Shown here piece by piece: positions 1 to 13,600 of a stretch of 64,000 bases of DNA. Position 1 is the first letter of the stretch; each line of letters opens with the position of its first letter. The stretch covers positions 5,840,958 through 5,904,957 of the forward strand of contig OX393570.1 of assembly GCA_947652115.1 (NCBI GenBank), given 5' to 3'. The notes beneath the pieces are model-generated. The model was not told the origin of the DNA, searched no databases, and worked only from the letters and a program-made list of their open reading frames with translations. Both the position numbers and the translations under genes were made by a program. The DNA comes from Blastomussa wellsi. Its lineage: Eukaryota; Cnidaria; Anthozoa; Scleractinia; Plerogyridae.

Positions 1-907
1 AAGCCCCTAGTAGACATTAATTAACAATAATTATTGTTAATAATGAGATCAACAGGCCTTATGCATGATGACGTCATATGCTCAAACTTCACCACCAAGC
101 CTTGTTTATGCAAAGATTTCCGATTCCTCTATCATCTTTATGCGATTTTAACATGGTATTCTTTTCATTTTTTCTACTTTGGGAATTGGTTCAAAATAAA
201 ATTTACGTATTTGCACTTCGAAATTGAGGCTTGGTGGTGAAAAAGGGAAGTCTGACGTAAACTTCCAAAAGGAGGGGGGCGTAAGGGTTTGCGGTGATCC
301 GGTTTTGCGTTATTTTTGGTGTGGTTTTGCGGTAATTTTTGTTGTAACTCGCGGTATTGCGGTTTTAAAACACTAAGCAGTTTGCGGATATTACAACCTT
401 TAAGTCGCGGTTTTCGGTGAAAAAAAGTGTCTGCGGTGATAACACTCCTTAGAACGGTCGACATTTGGTTAGTAGTAAATAGAGTATAATAGTGTAGTAC
501 AATATACCGTTGGCGTTATGATGGTATGTTTAATATTAACGCACAATGTTATCAGAATATATCACAAGTCTTGCTGACGTCAGCTTTTATATTGCGTCCT
601 CCATGTACGTGCGGTTTCGGTATTCGGGAAAAAATCCGATGCAGTTTGCGGTTTTTTGGCGTAATTTTGTGCGGTTTTGCGGTTTTCGGACCCCCCCTCC
701 AAATGGGCTATTACTTGCTCTATTTCTTAACGTTTATGGCAGTTTAAGGAAGTTCTTTGAATGTGACATTGTAGATATTTTTGCGATATACAAAGCTATT
801 CGTAAATCAACAAGAGGCTCAAAATTAGTCCGACATTTAATCACTAAAGAAATAAACCGAATGAACACTGTTTCCAGTTCTTTCATGTATTTATTTTTAC
901 TCTGTAG
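1..907. other. upstream/intronic DNA of the ABCC gene
   Basis: No coding exon is recognisable here. The stretch should be the intron preceding the first visible ABCC exon. At about 285-430 and 600-690 the + strand is enriched in short direct repeats of the type tgcggttttgcgg, which look like part of a degenerate dispersed repeat. Open frames here overlap these repeats and show no family resemblance. Confidence 0.4.
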
Positions 908-2154
<1,247 letters not shown>

Positions 2155-2875
2155 AAAGCTGGACACGTCGTGATGACAACATGAAATCGCAAAGCGAATT
2201 CTGGCAAAGCGCGTCAAAAAAGAATCTGTTCACATCAGCGATGAAGAATTTCCGGTTTAATAATCGTACTTTCTATTAAATCGCGCGCGGACTTTAATAA
2301 TATTTTGCGTGGTTTTGGTGTGTTTTGGTTTCGATTGGTAACAGTGAAATGTCTGGCGTTAACTCTAGACCCTTACCAACACATACAAAATCGAACTTAC
2401 CGTAAGGGGAGAACATACCAGTGTGACTCGATGCTCTCAGGTGGGAAGTGTTCCCATGCGACATCACAAAGTAATGGCTAAATGGCGAGCAGTCTCTTTT
2501 TCTCACTCCCCCCCGTCCCTCCCTGACTTTCATATAACTTAACATGGCGTAGGGTTCCAGGAACAAAACCTGTCTGCTCATAGTTAACTTTGTCGTTACA
2601 AACAAATCTTTCAATTCTTCGGAGCAGAATTGAATATATCGGTACTTGTCAGCTAACTGACAAGATACATAGTCTTGTTTTATTTTTCGGTTGTGTGCGC
2701 TTGATTTTTAACTCGCAAATATTATATCTGGGAGTCGTTATAAGTATGGTAGTAGTCGTTCGATTGAAATGATAACAAAGGAATGTGTGGACGACCAACG
2801 GTGATTCAGTGATTGTTGTTGTTACATAATTTACGCGTTTTTATTTTCTATGTTTTATTTTCTTGTGGACCATAT
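2155..2875. other. 3' flank of ABCC exon, no gene seen
   Basis: This should hold the 3' UTR of the upstream isoform. An ATTAAA at about 2275 could serve as a polyadenylation signal. I see no convincing exon or repeat in the remainder. Confidence 0.35.
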
Positions 2876-4045
2876 ACCTTATTCATAAATGGCGGGCACG
2901 CGCGGACAACCTGGTACTAATCATGGAAACGAGGCGTTTTAGGATAAACAACTTTCGTTTGACAAGCGTTTCCGAAGGAATTTTGCGTGTTTCATAGTTT
3001 AGAAGCTTTTTTTAAGCCAACCGGGACGTTTAGAGCATTTTTCGTGATCAATTTAAGTGAGCTCAATATGAGTTTTAAATCAAATATCTATTGTTGTGCG
3101 TCCGGTTGTACACAGATGGGAACTGTTGATCCGGAAGGGAATAGGGTTGGAGTTTTTGGTTTCCCGAAGGACTCACTTCTTTGACAGGAATGGCTTGCGA
3201 ATATACGGCGAAATGTTGGCCCGCATTTCAAGCTTACAGAGGCTACCAAGGTGTGCTCTATGCATTTTTACCCTAATGATGTGCATTCTCGTCCCCAGAG
3301 GCCGCGATCCTTTTGGTCAGCACCAAGAATCACGACCTCTGGCCACCCCCAGCTGTTGAGCATGCGCAGAGAACTCGTTCTGTAGTTTTCAGCCAATTAG
3401 AATTGTCAGATTCGACAATGAGTCCGTGATTCGCGGACTTCCGGTTTTGGAGACGGTCAGAGGTCGTGATTCTTGGTGCTGACCAACAGGATCGCGGCCT
3501 CTGGGTACGAGAATGAATGATGTGAAGAAAGGATCGCAGGCAAAAATGGCTTTGTGTTAAGGAGCTTGGTTCTCGAGGTTTCCTTGGTGAACTTCTCCTC
3601 GAAAGCGCCATCCACCAACACTAGGAACAACTGAAGCACCTTGTAGCAAAAAGCGACGTTTGCAAAATGCAAAGAGCATACCTTTGAAGCCTCTGTAAGC
3701 TTGAAATGAGGGCCAACATTTCACCATAGTTTCATTAGCCATTCCTGTCGAAGATGCGAGTCCTTCAGGAAACAAAAAACATTCACTGAACTCTCTTCCC
3801 TTCGGATCAACAGTTCCCTTGTGTATAACCGGTCACAAAACTCTCATTGAGTTTACTTATTTCAAAATTGATCACGAAGAACACTCTAAATGCCCCCATT
3901 CGGCTAAAAAATAGGTTCTAAACTAGGAAACACGCAAAATTCCTTCTGAAAAGCTTGTGAAACGAAAGTTGTTTCTCCTAAAACGCCTCGTTTTCATGTC
4001 TAGCTACCAGTTTTTCCGCGCGCGTCCGCCATTTATGAATAAGGT
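2876..4045. mobile_element. palindromic THAP/P-element-like transposon remnant
   Basis: The two ends are inverted copies: accttattcataaatggcg at 2876 and its complement ending at 4045. The similarity continues inward on both sides through the aaacgcctcgttt block, the THAP-like coding block, and up to a centre near 3400 (3294-3345 pairs with 3455-3511). The left arm, from ATG 3068, encodes a short peptide with CCASGC and FGFPKD, matching the start of a THAP zinc finger (C-x2-4-C ... FP). The right arm encodes a diverged copy on the minus strand. THAP domains are the DNA-binding domains of P-element-type transposases. Both arms have stops, so neither encodes a working transposase. Classification beyond 'THAP-bearing inverted repeat' is inference. 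Confidence 0.6.
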
Positions 4046-4860
4046 GTATACTTTCTAACTTAAACGTTCTTCTACTCGTAACGATATTTCGTACAACTTG
4101 TCTTGTAATAAAATTGCTTTTAGTTACAAACGAAGCATCATTGTCACCTTAGTTATTAGTTAGCCCCACTATTGTAATTGTAGGGATACAGTTTATGTAC
4201 AGATCTTTAAACTTGGCGAACAAAGACATAGTTCTGAAAAGATCATTTTGCAACTTATTTTGAAGTAAGTCTTCGAAGCTATTTGTTATTTTTGTTTGTT
4301 GTCTGGTGACATTTATACTGAAACTCATAATTTCGTTATATTTCAAAACAATGCATAATATTATGTATATTATTGCTGATTGAAGTCTATATACGCAATA
4401 TCTACATAATATCTATGAGAAAGTTCTTTGTTATATAGGGTGCAAAACTATTACTTAGCTATTTTCTGAAGTAAAAAAAAACTGAGATACAGAAGTGTCT
4501 TGTATGTCTTAAACACTCCCCTTCATTTGAGGTTTTTTTTTCAGTTTTTCGCCATCGTGGAAGACTACATAGGCCGTTTTGCGGATGTCAAATTATGTCA
4601 CGCAAAATATCCACAGAAAAGGATTCTGATTGGTTTATTTACCCTTTTTACTCTCGAATAAGAGAAGCAAAATATCTCTAGCGAGGAAGGGAAAGGCCTT
4701 TTGTTAACAAGTGCTTTTTGGGAACGGCTGCTTCATGCTAAAGAAAACAAGTTAATTGCCGAGAGCTAAGAGTAAGTTGCAGTTGAAAGGCTGTATATTT
4801 CTTAATTGTTGTAGAAAAAAAGAGAAGTAATCGGATTCTTTGTCGAAACCAATTTTTGAG

Positions 4861-4887
4861 GCGGGGGGGGGGGGGGGGTAGGTTGGG
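4861..4887 (+). repeat. poly-G tract
   Basis: A run of about 18 G residues followed by taggttggggg. It is a simple low-complexity tract in the intron or flank before the second ABCC terminal exon. Confidence 0.8.
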
Positions 4888-5039
4888 GGTTTTGGAGGGA
4901 ACAATTTAGATAAAAACGAACCAAGTTACTTTATGCTTCGCCCGCCCTTTCTGTGTGCGGCATGTAACTGTTGTATGTGTGAACGTGCGCATCCCCCGAG
5001 TGTATTGGAAATCGTGTTGTTTTTTCCTTTTGTTGTCAG

Positions 5040-5154
5040 GATCATGGTGCATCTCAAGCATAAAGGCTTCGTAATGGAGTTTGACACACCGCAAGCATTG
5101 TTGGCTCAACAGGGAATCTTCTACAGCATGGCTTGCGATGCTGGGCTAGCTTGA
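5040..5154 (+). CDS. duplicated ABCC terminal exon
   Basis: A second copy of the last ABCC exon lies 3 kb downstream of the first. It has its own acceptor (ttttgttgtcag), the same phase, and a TGA at the identical place. It encodes the same tail, with MEFDTPQALLAQQGIFY identical to the first copy. It differs near the start, where the usual IMVLDKGF is IMVHLKHKGF (two extra codons), and at the end it reads SMACDAGLA. It could be a mutually exclusive 3' terminal exon, giving an isoform altered next to the H-loop beta strand, or a decaying duplicate. The open frame and intact acceptor favour function but do not prove it. Confidence 0.7.
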
Positions 5155-6824
5155 ATAGCTGGACACGTGGTGATGGTAACATGGAGTGACAGACAGCTCT
5201 GGGTTACGTCATCACACGCCCACTGTTGTATGGTTTGCTTGAAATTTTGCCACCCTAAACGTCGACTGGTAATGTGACTTGTCTAGGAACGTGTTTAATT
5301 TGTGTGGTTTGGCTTGTTATTTGTCACCTTTTGTAACCATCCACATATCCTTACCATGCGCAGCATTTCAGCGCTTTAAAGGTCCGCGATTCGTGTCTCC
5401 AACTTTTTCTGTTCATGAATAACGAAGATGAAGAAATCTGTTTAAACAGAAACGCACGGCTTTCGAATCTCGGTCACACCTTTAGCAGGCATACAGTCAA
5501 AGGTGTTAGACATAAAAAAAATGTTTCCTTGCGCTCGCTTTGTCGGTGATGAAATGGTCCTTACGTTCCACGTGAAGTCAGGTGAAACCACCGGAGAGTG
5601 CCACAAAATGGAATTGGTTCTCGGTGAAAATTATCATACACCAGCGGACATCGATCACATCTCGTACCAGACGTTTTTGTTTGTTTGAGTCATCCGTCTT
5701 ACTGAACACACACGCAAAATTTCACCTATTTTACCCCGCGGTTCTGTTTGTGAATACGTCTGTAAAAACTGCAACAAGTCTCACTCGTGAGCAAAACTGG
5801 CCGGCCCGGCCACAACTCTTAAACTGCGGTACTTCTCCTTAACATCTAGCCATTTGAGGTCTCATTTGTATCTAGCCAGAGGCGGAAAAACGCTGAAGCA
5901 CCTTTTTTCATAATTTTTCTACGCTGAACTTACCATTTTACATCAAAATTGAAAGGGTTACATTTGTGTTAACATAGGTCAAAACGTAGTACAAAAATTT
6001 GTTCATCTTTGCTACACTTACTCAGGGATATTTGAGAAAACGATGTGTTATTTGCTGATCAAAATCTCACCTCTCCCAAAGTACAGGGCCTTATATCTCA
6101 AGGTTCGCATTCACCAAATTTTGGTCCCATTTGAAATTTTGTTCTTTATCCCTGAAAGGGCTCGAATACAAAATATTGAGCTTATGTATCCATTGGCGTC
6201 CTTACAACGGGAGGTCATATTTCGTTTTTTCCGCCAAGCCATCAACATCTGCGTCATCGCCAACCTCGGAATGGTATCGTCAACATAAGACGTCTTTAAG
6301 CTTCTTCAGGGTATTTTACATTCCCACCCACGACCACCTTCCAAAAATACAGACACCCCCTTATTACGGACAATTAATTTGATCCAAAAGAGAACAAAAT
6401 TCGGGAACTCCACCTTTGCAAGTGGGAATGCATTGGCCTTATGGTTGCCTAGTTCCTTTACTGCTTTTCTCCCAGGTCTTCACCGTATTGTATGACGTCA
6501 GTGCTCTTCTCGGTGACTTTTTCGGGACGAATGGCCACGTGACCCGAAACGGGTTGATACTGGAGGTAAGCACCGGCAGCTATGAGTAAGTCGGGCTTGA
6601 AGGCTCAACCTCTGCAATAGGAGCACCTCCATAATACACACTCTCTTCTACTCCTTTGGTTATGGTAGTCCCAATACAGCCAAGGCGATGGTGTTTGTTT
6701 AGGTCTTAAACAGTTCTTAACTGCAGGAACAATTCTTATACTTCAAGCAAAGAAAAAAGGAACAATTTATATTCAATTATATTTTATTGAATCACTTAGA
6801 ATTTTCTTAATTTTGCGACAAATC
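5155..6824. other. intergenic stretch with one possible exon
   Basis: The only candidate coding piece is about 6475-6570 on +. An acceptor ttttctcccag precedes an open stretch encoding a segment like LLGDFFGTNGHVTRNGLILE, which ends at a donor gag|gtaagc. A 62-codon frame at 5503-5688 has no recognised family and I do not call it. The region otherwise appears noncoding. Confidence 0.25.
6783..6788 (-). promoter_or_regulatory. polyadenylation signal of the minus-strand secreted-protein gene
   Basis: AATAAA on the minus strand, 37 bases beyond the stop codon at 6825-6827. It is the first canonical signal after the terminal exon and fits the end of the 19-exon gene. Confidence 0.6.
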
Positions 6825-7678
6825 CTAGAATTTGTGGGATTTGTGTTTAAGAGATGGCACAGGTCGTTTGAACCACGGAACCTTGGACTTGCTAGGTTTA
6901 TCGCTGTTGGTACACCTCCCGTCATCTGGACCCTTGGGGTATCCACCAGACCAGTAGAAATAAACAGCCCACACATTCATCTTGGTAAACATGTTCCGCT
7001 GTGGATTGATAAAAATAATTATCTTAAAACAAACTACGTAATTAAAAACGAAATGAGCTGCTAAACGGATTAGAATTGATAAACTTGCAAACATAAGCGA
7101 ACAAGTTTTTCAAAATGCGAGGTCGCCATTTTTCTTTCATGGGCTCTTTTTTGTACATTTTGCGTTAAAGGGCCCCAGTCAACCTCCGCCATTTTCGATG
7201 ACATCGCAATTGTGGAAATTGTATGGTGAAGCGTGATCTTATTGCATTAATGTAAGTTATGTTACTGGACGTGTTTAAATTATCTTTACCAAGTTTCTCA
7301 GTGATCTCTTTCGTTTCGCCACGCTCCACGTAAAATGTAAAACTCTCATGTAAACAATAACAAAGGCGTGGCTGCCTAGGGCCCTTCAACTGCCTGTTTC
7401 ATGTTGTCAGCAATACCTCTATCGTTAGTCAACTGAACGGTTGATTAGAATGTCTCTTACTTGAAAGTCTTTGCAATTTTTATCTGTCACTACACCACCA
7501 CTGTCGGTGCAGTCCAATGTGTCGTCAATTGGCATGGATAGCTCGTACGTTCCAAACAGACTTTTGCACGCTTCTGCTCCAAGCTGTAATTCCCCCTGGC
7601 ACTTAAGATCGCTGAGGTAATGACAGCACATCGGCTTAAGGCGAGTGTCGCTTTTGTCCATGCAGTAAATAGGATTCT
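6825..7678 (-). CDS. exons 18-19: Cys-containing C-terminus
   Basis: Exon 7461-7678 encodes YCMDKSD, MCCHYLSDLKCQ, ACKSLFG, LDCTDSGG and NCKDFQ, a Cys-dense piece likely held by disulfides. The last exon, 6825-6998, encodes a short tail with GGYPKGPDDGRC and a basic end (SLKHKSHKF) before TAG. The two join in phase 0 at CKDFQ|RNMF. Confidence 0.75.
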
Positions 7679-10600
7679 CTGGAGAAATGATCGAACCCGA
7701 GGTTAGGGCATGAGAGTTCGATTAAAAAGAGTTCTTACAATCCACGTAAACACATTTTGACCCTCTTCAGGCTTTTCAGACTACGTCGTGTGGGAGGCAA
7801 AAAAAAACTACCCACGGTGACTTCGAATTATGTCATAAATACCACTCGCTCAATATTACTATAAACCTCTGAAAAAGCAAAGGAATGGGGTGTTGGAGGA
7901 TGCCAATCGCTTCACTTACGTGACGTTTCATAGAATGGTTGACTGATAAAATTTTCGAATTTATTGCAAAATCTTGATGGATTTAGCATCATTATACTGC
8001 CTCTCGAAATAGTTTTTGAGATTTCTTGATGGTTTTGAAAAACTTCAAAATTCAAGAAATCCAAGATGGCGGACTTGTTGGCGTACTATGTCGCCATAGT
8101 TGGCACCAGGTCGCCTCAGACAGATTCCTGCAGGTCAAATTAGGAAAAAAGACCACATCTATATTGGGGTAGAGGTTGGGCATTTCATAGCAAATTATTG
8201 TCTCGTTAAACATCTAATAGAATATCTGCCGATCACGCTGCAGTGCTATAGGTTTCTTCTTTTTATTGATAAACATGCAACCAATCAAGGCTATGTCCAG
8301 ACTGAGCTAAATATATTTGAATACGGCGTTTTCGCCTTGAAAGCAGATGAAGTGTTTTCGGTTCACACCACACTATACCGTTTTCAAATTGTTTCACCAT
8401 CGAGGGGCTGCTGCTCCTCAAACTGGACCTACCATTTTTACTTGAAATTTAAGTAAAAACGATAGTAGAAAACGAAAATGCAAAGTTTACTAAAATAAGA
8501 ATAAGCAACGCTAGCTAATTTAAAGGGACGTTGTCACTTTTCTTTGCATGTGTGACGATTTGCTTTCTGTTCCGACAGGAAAGAAATCAAAGTTAATTTG
8601 TGCGATTAAAATCCTCTTTCATCGACATCACGAGGCTTGCAAAAGCTATGAAAATTGAGGTAAGGTATTATTTGATCTTTGGAAGTTTTGGAAGGAAAAC
8701 ATTCAATATCACAGGAAAATAATATGATGTTCTCAGAGGGTAACACACAAAGCCGTTCGGGAGGAAAGCTAATACAAAGGTATAAGGCAAGACAAAGAGA
8801 TGTTCGTGCGCACGTGAAAACTCCAAAACAACCGCAGGAGTCCACTGCAATACTTACTTTCGCCTTTTTTCTTTCCCTCATTACATTTTGCGGTGTTGGT
8901 TATTTCGAAACGGTCGAAGAAAAACGTACGCTCTGATGCCAACTTCTGTCGAAATTTCTTGACATTCCCATATCCATCCTTGAAGTTCGAAGCACTAAGA
9001 TGTCTCAATCTCAAATATACCTTAGCTGGAATACCTTGAACCTGAGATGAATCGTCGTCACTGTAGAGTTCCACGTGCATCTGTAATAGATAAAGTTTGT
9101 TTAGTTTGAGTCCTTAATTATTTTTACAACAAATAATACAGTCTACAATCAATGGCGTTGAAAGATATTGCAACAAGTGGCAGACGAACCTTGGATTGAT
9201 CTAATAACACCCAACTGAACTTTAGTTAATAAAATGGAATTTGCAAAGTGAAAGGGTTGGTCTCTTTGTTAGAAAGGTGTTAACACCACAAATGTAGCCC
9301 TCGCATATCTAAAATAAAAGGAAACCTTGACATAATGGTATACTGTACCAGGGCAGAGAAACACCCAAACACCAAAGAGGAAAAATAAACTGAGAACAAA
9401 CAACGTTGTCTTAGAATGAGGAAGATTGAAACGGATTATAATGAAAAAACTCTAACGGTTTACGCTAAACATTTTTAAGGTGTGTCATCCGTAGGAGAAC
9501 TCCTTTAACTCCGGATTCCGGCTACATCCTCCCGGTTAAAGTTTTCTGGTAACCATTTATACTCCTGTATCACGCTTTGAGGCTGACCCGCTTGATCCAG
9601 CTGGTTCAACGCAATAAAAGAAAAGCTAGCACTTGTCCAAGTTGCACTTGTCTAACAGACTGGATTAACTTTTGTACCTTCAAAAGACGCATATTATACA
9701 TAGAGGAGGTTCCTGACATTTTCAAAGTGAATCTCGTCGGACCTCTATAAAGCTCTTCAAACATCTGAAAAGAAAGGGGAAAAATAAAAGTAAGCTTAAA
9801 TTGAAATTGTTGGTGTCACCGGTAATACAGAACTCTGCCTGTCTCAGAAAGTTATTATTGCTACAGGTATAACTGTAACACAGGTCTCGAATCTGATTGG
9901 GTTTCAGCACGGGCTCCTGATAGAAAAACAACTTTACTATAAAACTTACCACCTTTCAAGCTTCATACCGTTTTGTCCTTGGAATTATCAAAAGACCATT
10001 TATGGATATCAGTTTCAACGCGATAACTGGTGTAGCAATTCTGCGCAGAAGTTTCCAGCTCGTCAATTTTGGCAATGGCTTTCTGCAGTTCAGCAATTCC
10101 TTGAAGTTTTCCATTGCCATCTGTCGCTTTGCTTGCAGTTTTCTGGTATTCAGCAATTTTTCCTTCAACATCCCACAGCGACTGAAACTCGAAACTTTTG
10201 TAGTAATAGTATAGTTTCTTAGCAAAACGGGTCTCCATCTGCCGATATGTCTGCAGGAGATCGTCGAGAAAATTCAGCTGTATGTTTTCAGCAATAGGTG
10301 CGTCTATGACAGGCAGAAAAATCGAATAAAAATTAAACCGGTGTCTGTTTTAAGCGGGCTCATGTATGTGACAGCATGTGAGCTTTTTGTCGTCACAAAG
10401 AAAATTGTCCATAATAAGCAGCTCACATGCCCACAGTGTTTGATTCCACTGTATTATATACTGCAAAAATCATGTCCCAAGACGTTCTCTAAAGGAAATC
10501 GAAGCTGTCTACTAATCGTACTTTGACCAACGAGTCCATTTCCGCCCTGGCCTCTTCATGCTCAGCAATCAGGAGTATTTACAGGGACGGACCATTTTAT

Positions 10601-13600
10601 TTTGAGGGGGAGAGGGTGGGGGGTGGGGATGGGCAATTACAAAAAAAATCCTGCACAAGAAAAGGCGCCAAGGGAGCCATGCGAAAAGATACTGTCCAGG
10701 TCCTGTGATGATGTTAAAAAAACATTACATAAGTTGACAGTCCAAAACAAAAATCTTGCACAACCTGAAGGTGAAAAAAATTCCTGGCCACAAACACACA
10801 CACACACCAAAAAATAAAATGGTCCGTCCCTTAGTAACGTTTTGTTTTGGTAAGGTATCCAACCGTCGTCAAAATGAAAAGAAATTTTGAAAAAAGGAGT
10901 GCCAAGGTAGAAAAACACCAAAGACGCAATAACAATAAACTGAAAAGAAGCAAAGAAGGCTTCGAATCAGGATAGGAAAGGATTCTAAGCTTCTGTCATG
11001 GATGTCTCCCTTGTCTTGCGAGAATGATTTAATTACTGAGTTAGCATGCTTACCCGGGGAGTTATTAACACTTTCGATTGCATTCGCTGTTTCTTCCAGA
11101 TTGGTGATATCGAAGTTAAATGTACCAATATCATTATCTATGTCGATGATCTTGGCTATAAGATCGATCCTTGCAGAACCAGCGATGAAAAAGTTTGCAA
11201 TAAGTTCCTCCAAGTGTGCTTTGTCTCGAGGAAGTGCTCTCTCCTCCAGCATGCAAACGAGGTCGGCTGCAAGTCCTTCCTTGCTCATTTCCAGGTCAGC
11301 CTTAATTGGAAGTAAAATTAGATTTATATTCCAGATAATAACATAGTTCATTCTCGCCTTTTAAGTAATGTATAGAAAACTTATTCCGGTAGGTTGACGC
11401 AGTTGGCGGGAAAAAATTACAGACAATAAATGTAAGGAAAATTAAAAACTTAATTGAGCGTCCCAGCTACATCTTTCAAACTTGGTGAATACAATCTTCT
11501 ACCTAGTATTGTAACGTTGCGATTCATAAATTGTGCAAGCTTCAATTTTTTTATAAAAGCTATTTCCCATCAGATTCCCATACAAACGCTGTAGTTTCTG
11601 ACCGCTTTGCCTACCTTTCAAGATGGCGTCGGAAACCGTGATAATTGCTATCATGTCAGAAACTTAGTCAAATTATATTACCTGCATTACTTCTGGAATA
11701 GATCCTATTTCCACCTTGTCAAAATCTAAATCATTAGAGTCCGTGAGTGCGGCATATTCTTTGCCAAATTTCAGCCATTTTAGGGCTTTGTTCTTGACTT
11801 GATTATAACTACCCGTATCGCACTTTGTCGCAAATTGATCAGCCACACCTAATGCAGTCTCGATGACTTGAAACGGGTCTTTTCCTGCGATACCCTTAGC
11901 GAATCCAGTAATAGCTTGGAGCACTGCGATAAGGTCCCTGGTGTTGAACTGCGCCTTAACGTATACATCTTTCAAGATCGCCAGTATTTGCGTCAAGAAG
12001 TCTTTCATCCGTCCTTCTAAATCAGTAACACCCTATAAAAGTAAACAAGCAAATAAATAATCAACTAACCCTATCCCTGGGGAGGGGAGGAATACACCTG
12101 GGATGAAAGCCCTGGGAGGAATGTCCCTGGAAGGAATGCCCCTGGGGGAAATGCCATCTTGTTTGGTGGGGAACAAGTTAACGTGGAGTATACGAAGTAG
12201 TCGAATATATATTTGGGTGCCGTTGTGAGGCCGGAGGTGCTTGAGTTTAGACATTTTCTTCCGCATATTTGCTAACCAAAACAAATAAAGCAAAATTCAT
12301 TTAGTATCTACAAAAACAGTTTGGGGAATAAAATAAAACCATCTTATGAAAAATTTCACCAATTTGAAGTTGAAAAATTCAATACAAGCCAGTGAAGAAA
12401 TGTTCTCTGGGAGTCGGGTTGGCGGTGGGGGATCTTTTTCGAACCAAACACAGCAACAGCAATCAAACGAAAAAATGAACTTACTGATACATAAAGTCCC
12501 TTCTCCTTAATGGAAACCTCTCTAGCCGCTTCGAGTCTTTGTTTCTGCGAGCGAACTTGGGCAGTAGCTGTTTGTGGCAATGCTTTAAGCACCTTTTTTA
12601 TATCATCTTCTCTATTCATTTCATCTTGTATGTCATTGTAAGCCCCCTGGAAGTAAAGGGCGATATCTTTAACGGATTCCACTTCCTTCTTCAAAGCTGA
12701 ACACTTCTTTAGAGGTGCAAACATTTTATTTCTTCCAAATCTGTCGAATCCATCTTTTCCCAGAAAGGCCAGTCTTCGTTGCGCAGCTAAAATAATGGTT
12801 AAAGTAAAAGAGTGAGCACTGTCTCATAAAGTAAGCAGCAATACGTACATGACTTTATAAAAAAATATTTTAGGTCCTCGTTTTCAGGATTTATATCGCA
12901 TTTAATATTCTCGATGAACGTATATTGGTAATGGGGTTTAAATTACGGATTTTGGTCTTACCAATACACCTTATTCCAAAATGGCTACCATCTTAATATT
13001 CATTTGTTGGTATTCAAATTAGCCCTTCTTGCCTCGTTTTTAATCTCAAAATTCAAAAGAATATTTTATCTTGAACGAGGCAACAAGGGCTAATTTGTAT
13101 GTGCATAAATCAGCGGCCATTTTGGAATGAGGTGTATTGTTAGGGCCGGTGTGCAACACCAATATTTTAGCTGCAAGTGAATAAAATGTGAAATGCTGTT
13201 CTTTTTTCTTGTACATCGCCTTGTTTATATATTTATATTTCATATTGTAGCGGCAAGATTCAAAAATTTATAATTAAAATAAATGCAAATTTTTCTACGA
13301 GCATTCCGTCCATTCAACCTATGGGTTAAACGTCCGTGTAAAACTAATGTGGAGAAAACTAACCTTTCCTTATACCAGATGCGTCAGCTCTTCCCTCCGT
13401 TACACGGGAAAGGAACTTGAGTATCTTGCCTCCTAGCTTGATATCGTTTTCCCATATAAGATCTTCAGCGTGTCTCTTCATTAACTTTAATAAAACCAGT
13501 GGATATTTGTTTTGGGCGTCGCTGGTTAGCTTCAGTTTTTGAATATAGTCGTTTGCCACATGACCGTCGCTACCAGCAGTGTTCGGTGCTATAATACCAT

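Noticed and set aside
8100..8456. 118-codon plus-strand frame
   Set aside because: Begins at TTG, is antisense inside an intron of the secreted-protein gene, and shows no domain.
10524..10567. Possible extra helical exon on minus (ARAEMDSLVK) between exons 14 and 15
   Set aside because: Exons 14 and 15 already join in phase (G|AC) and the candidate would end in a phase that does not fit exon 15.
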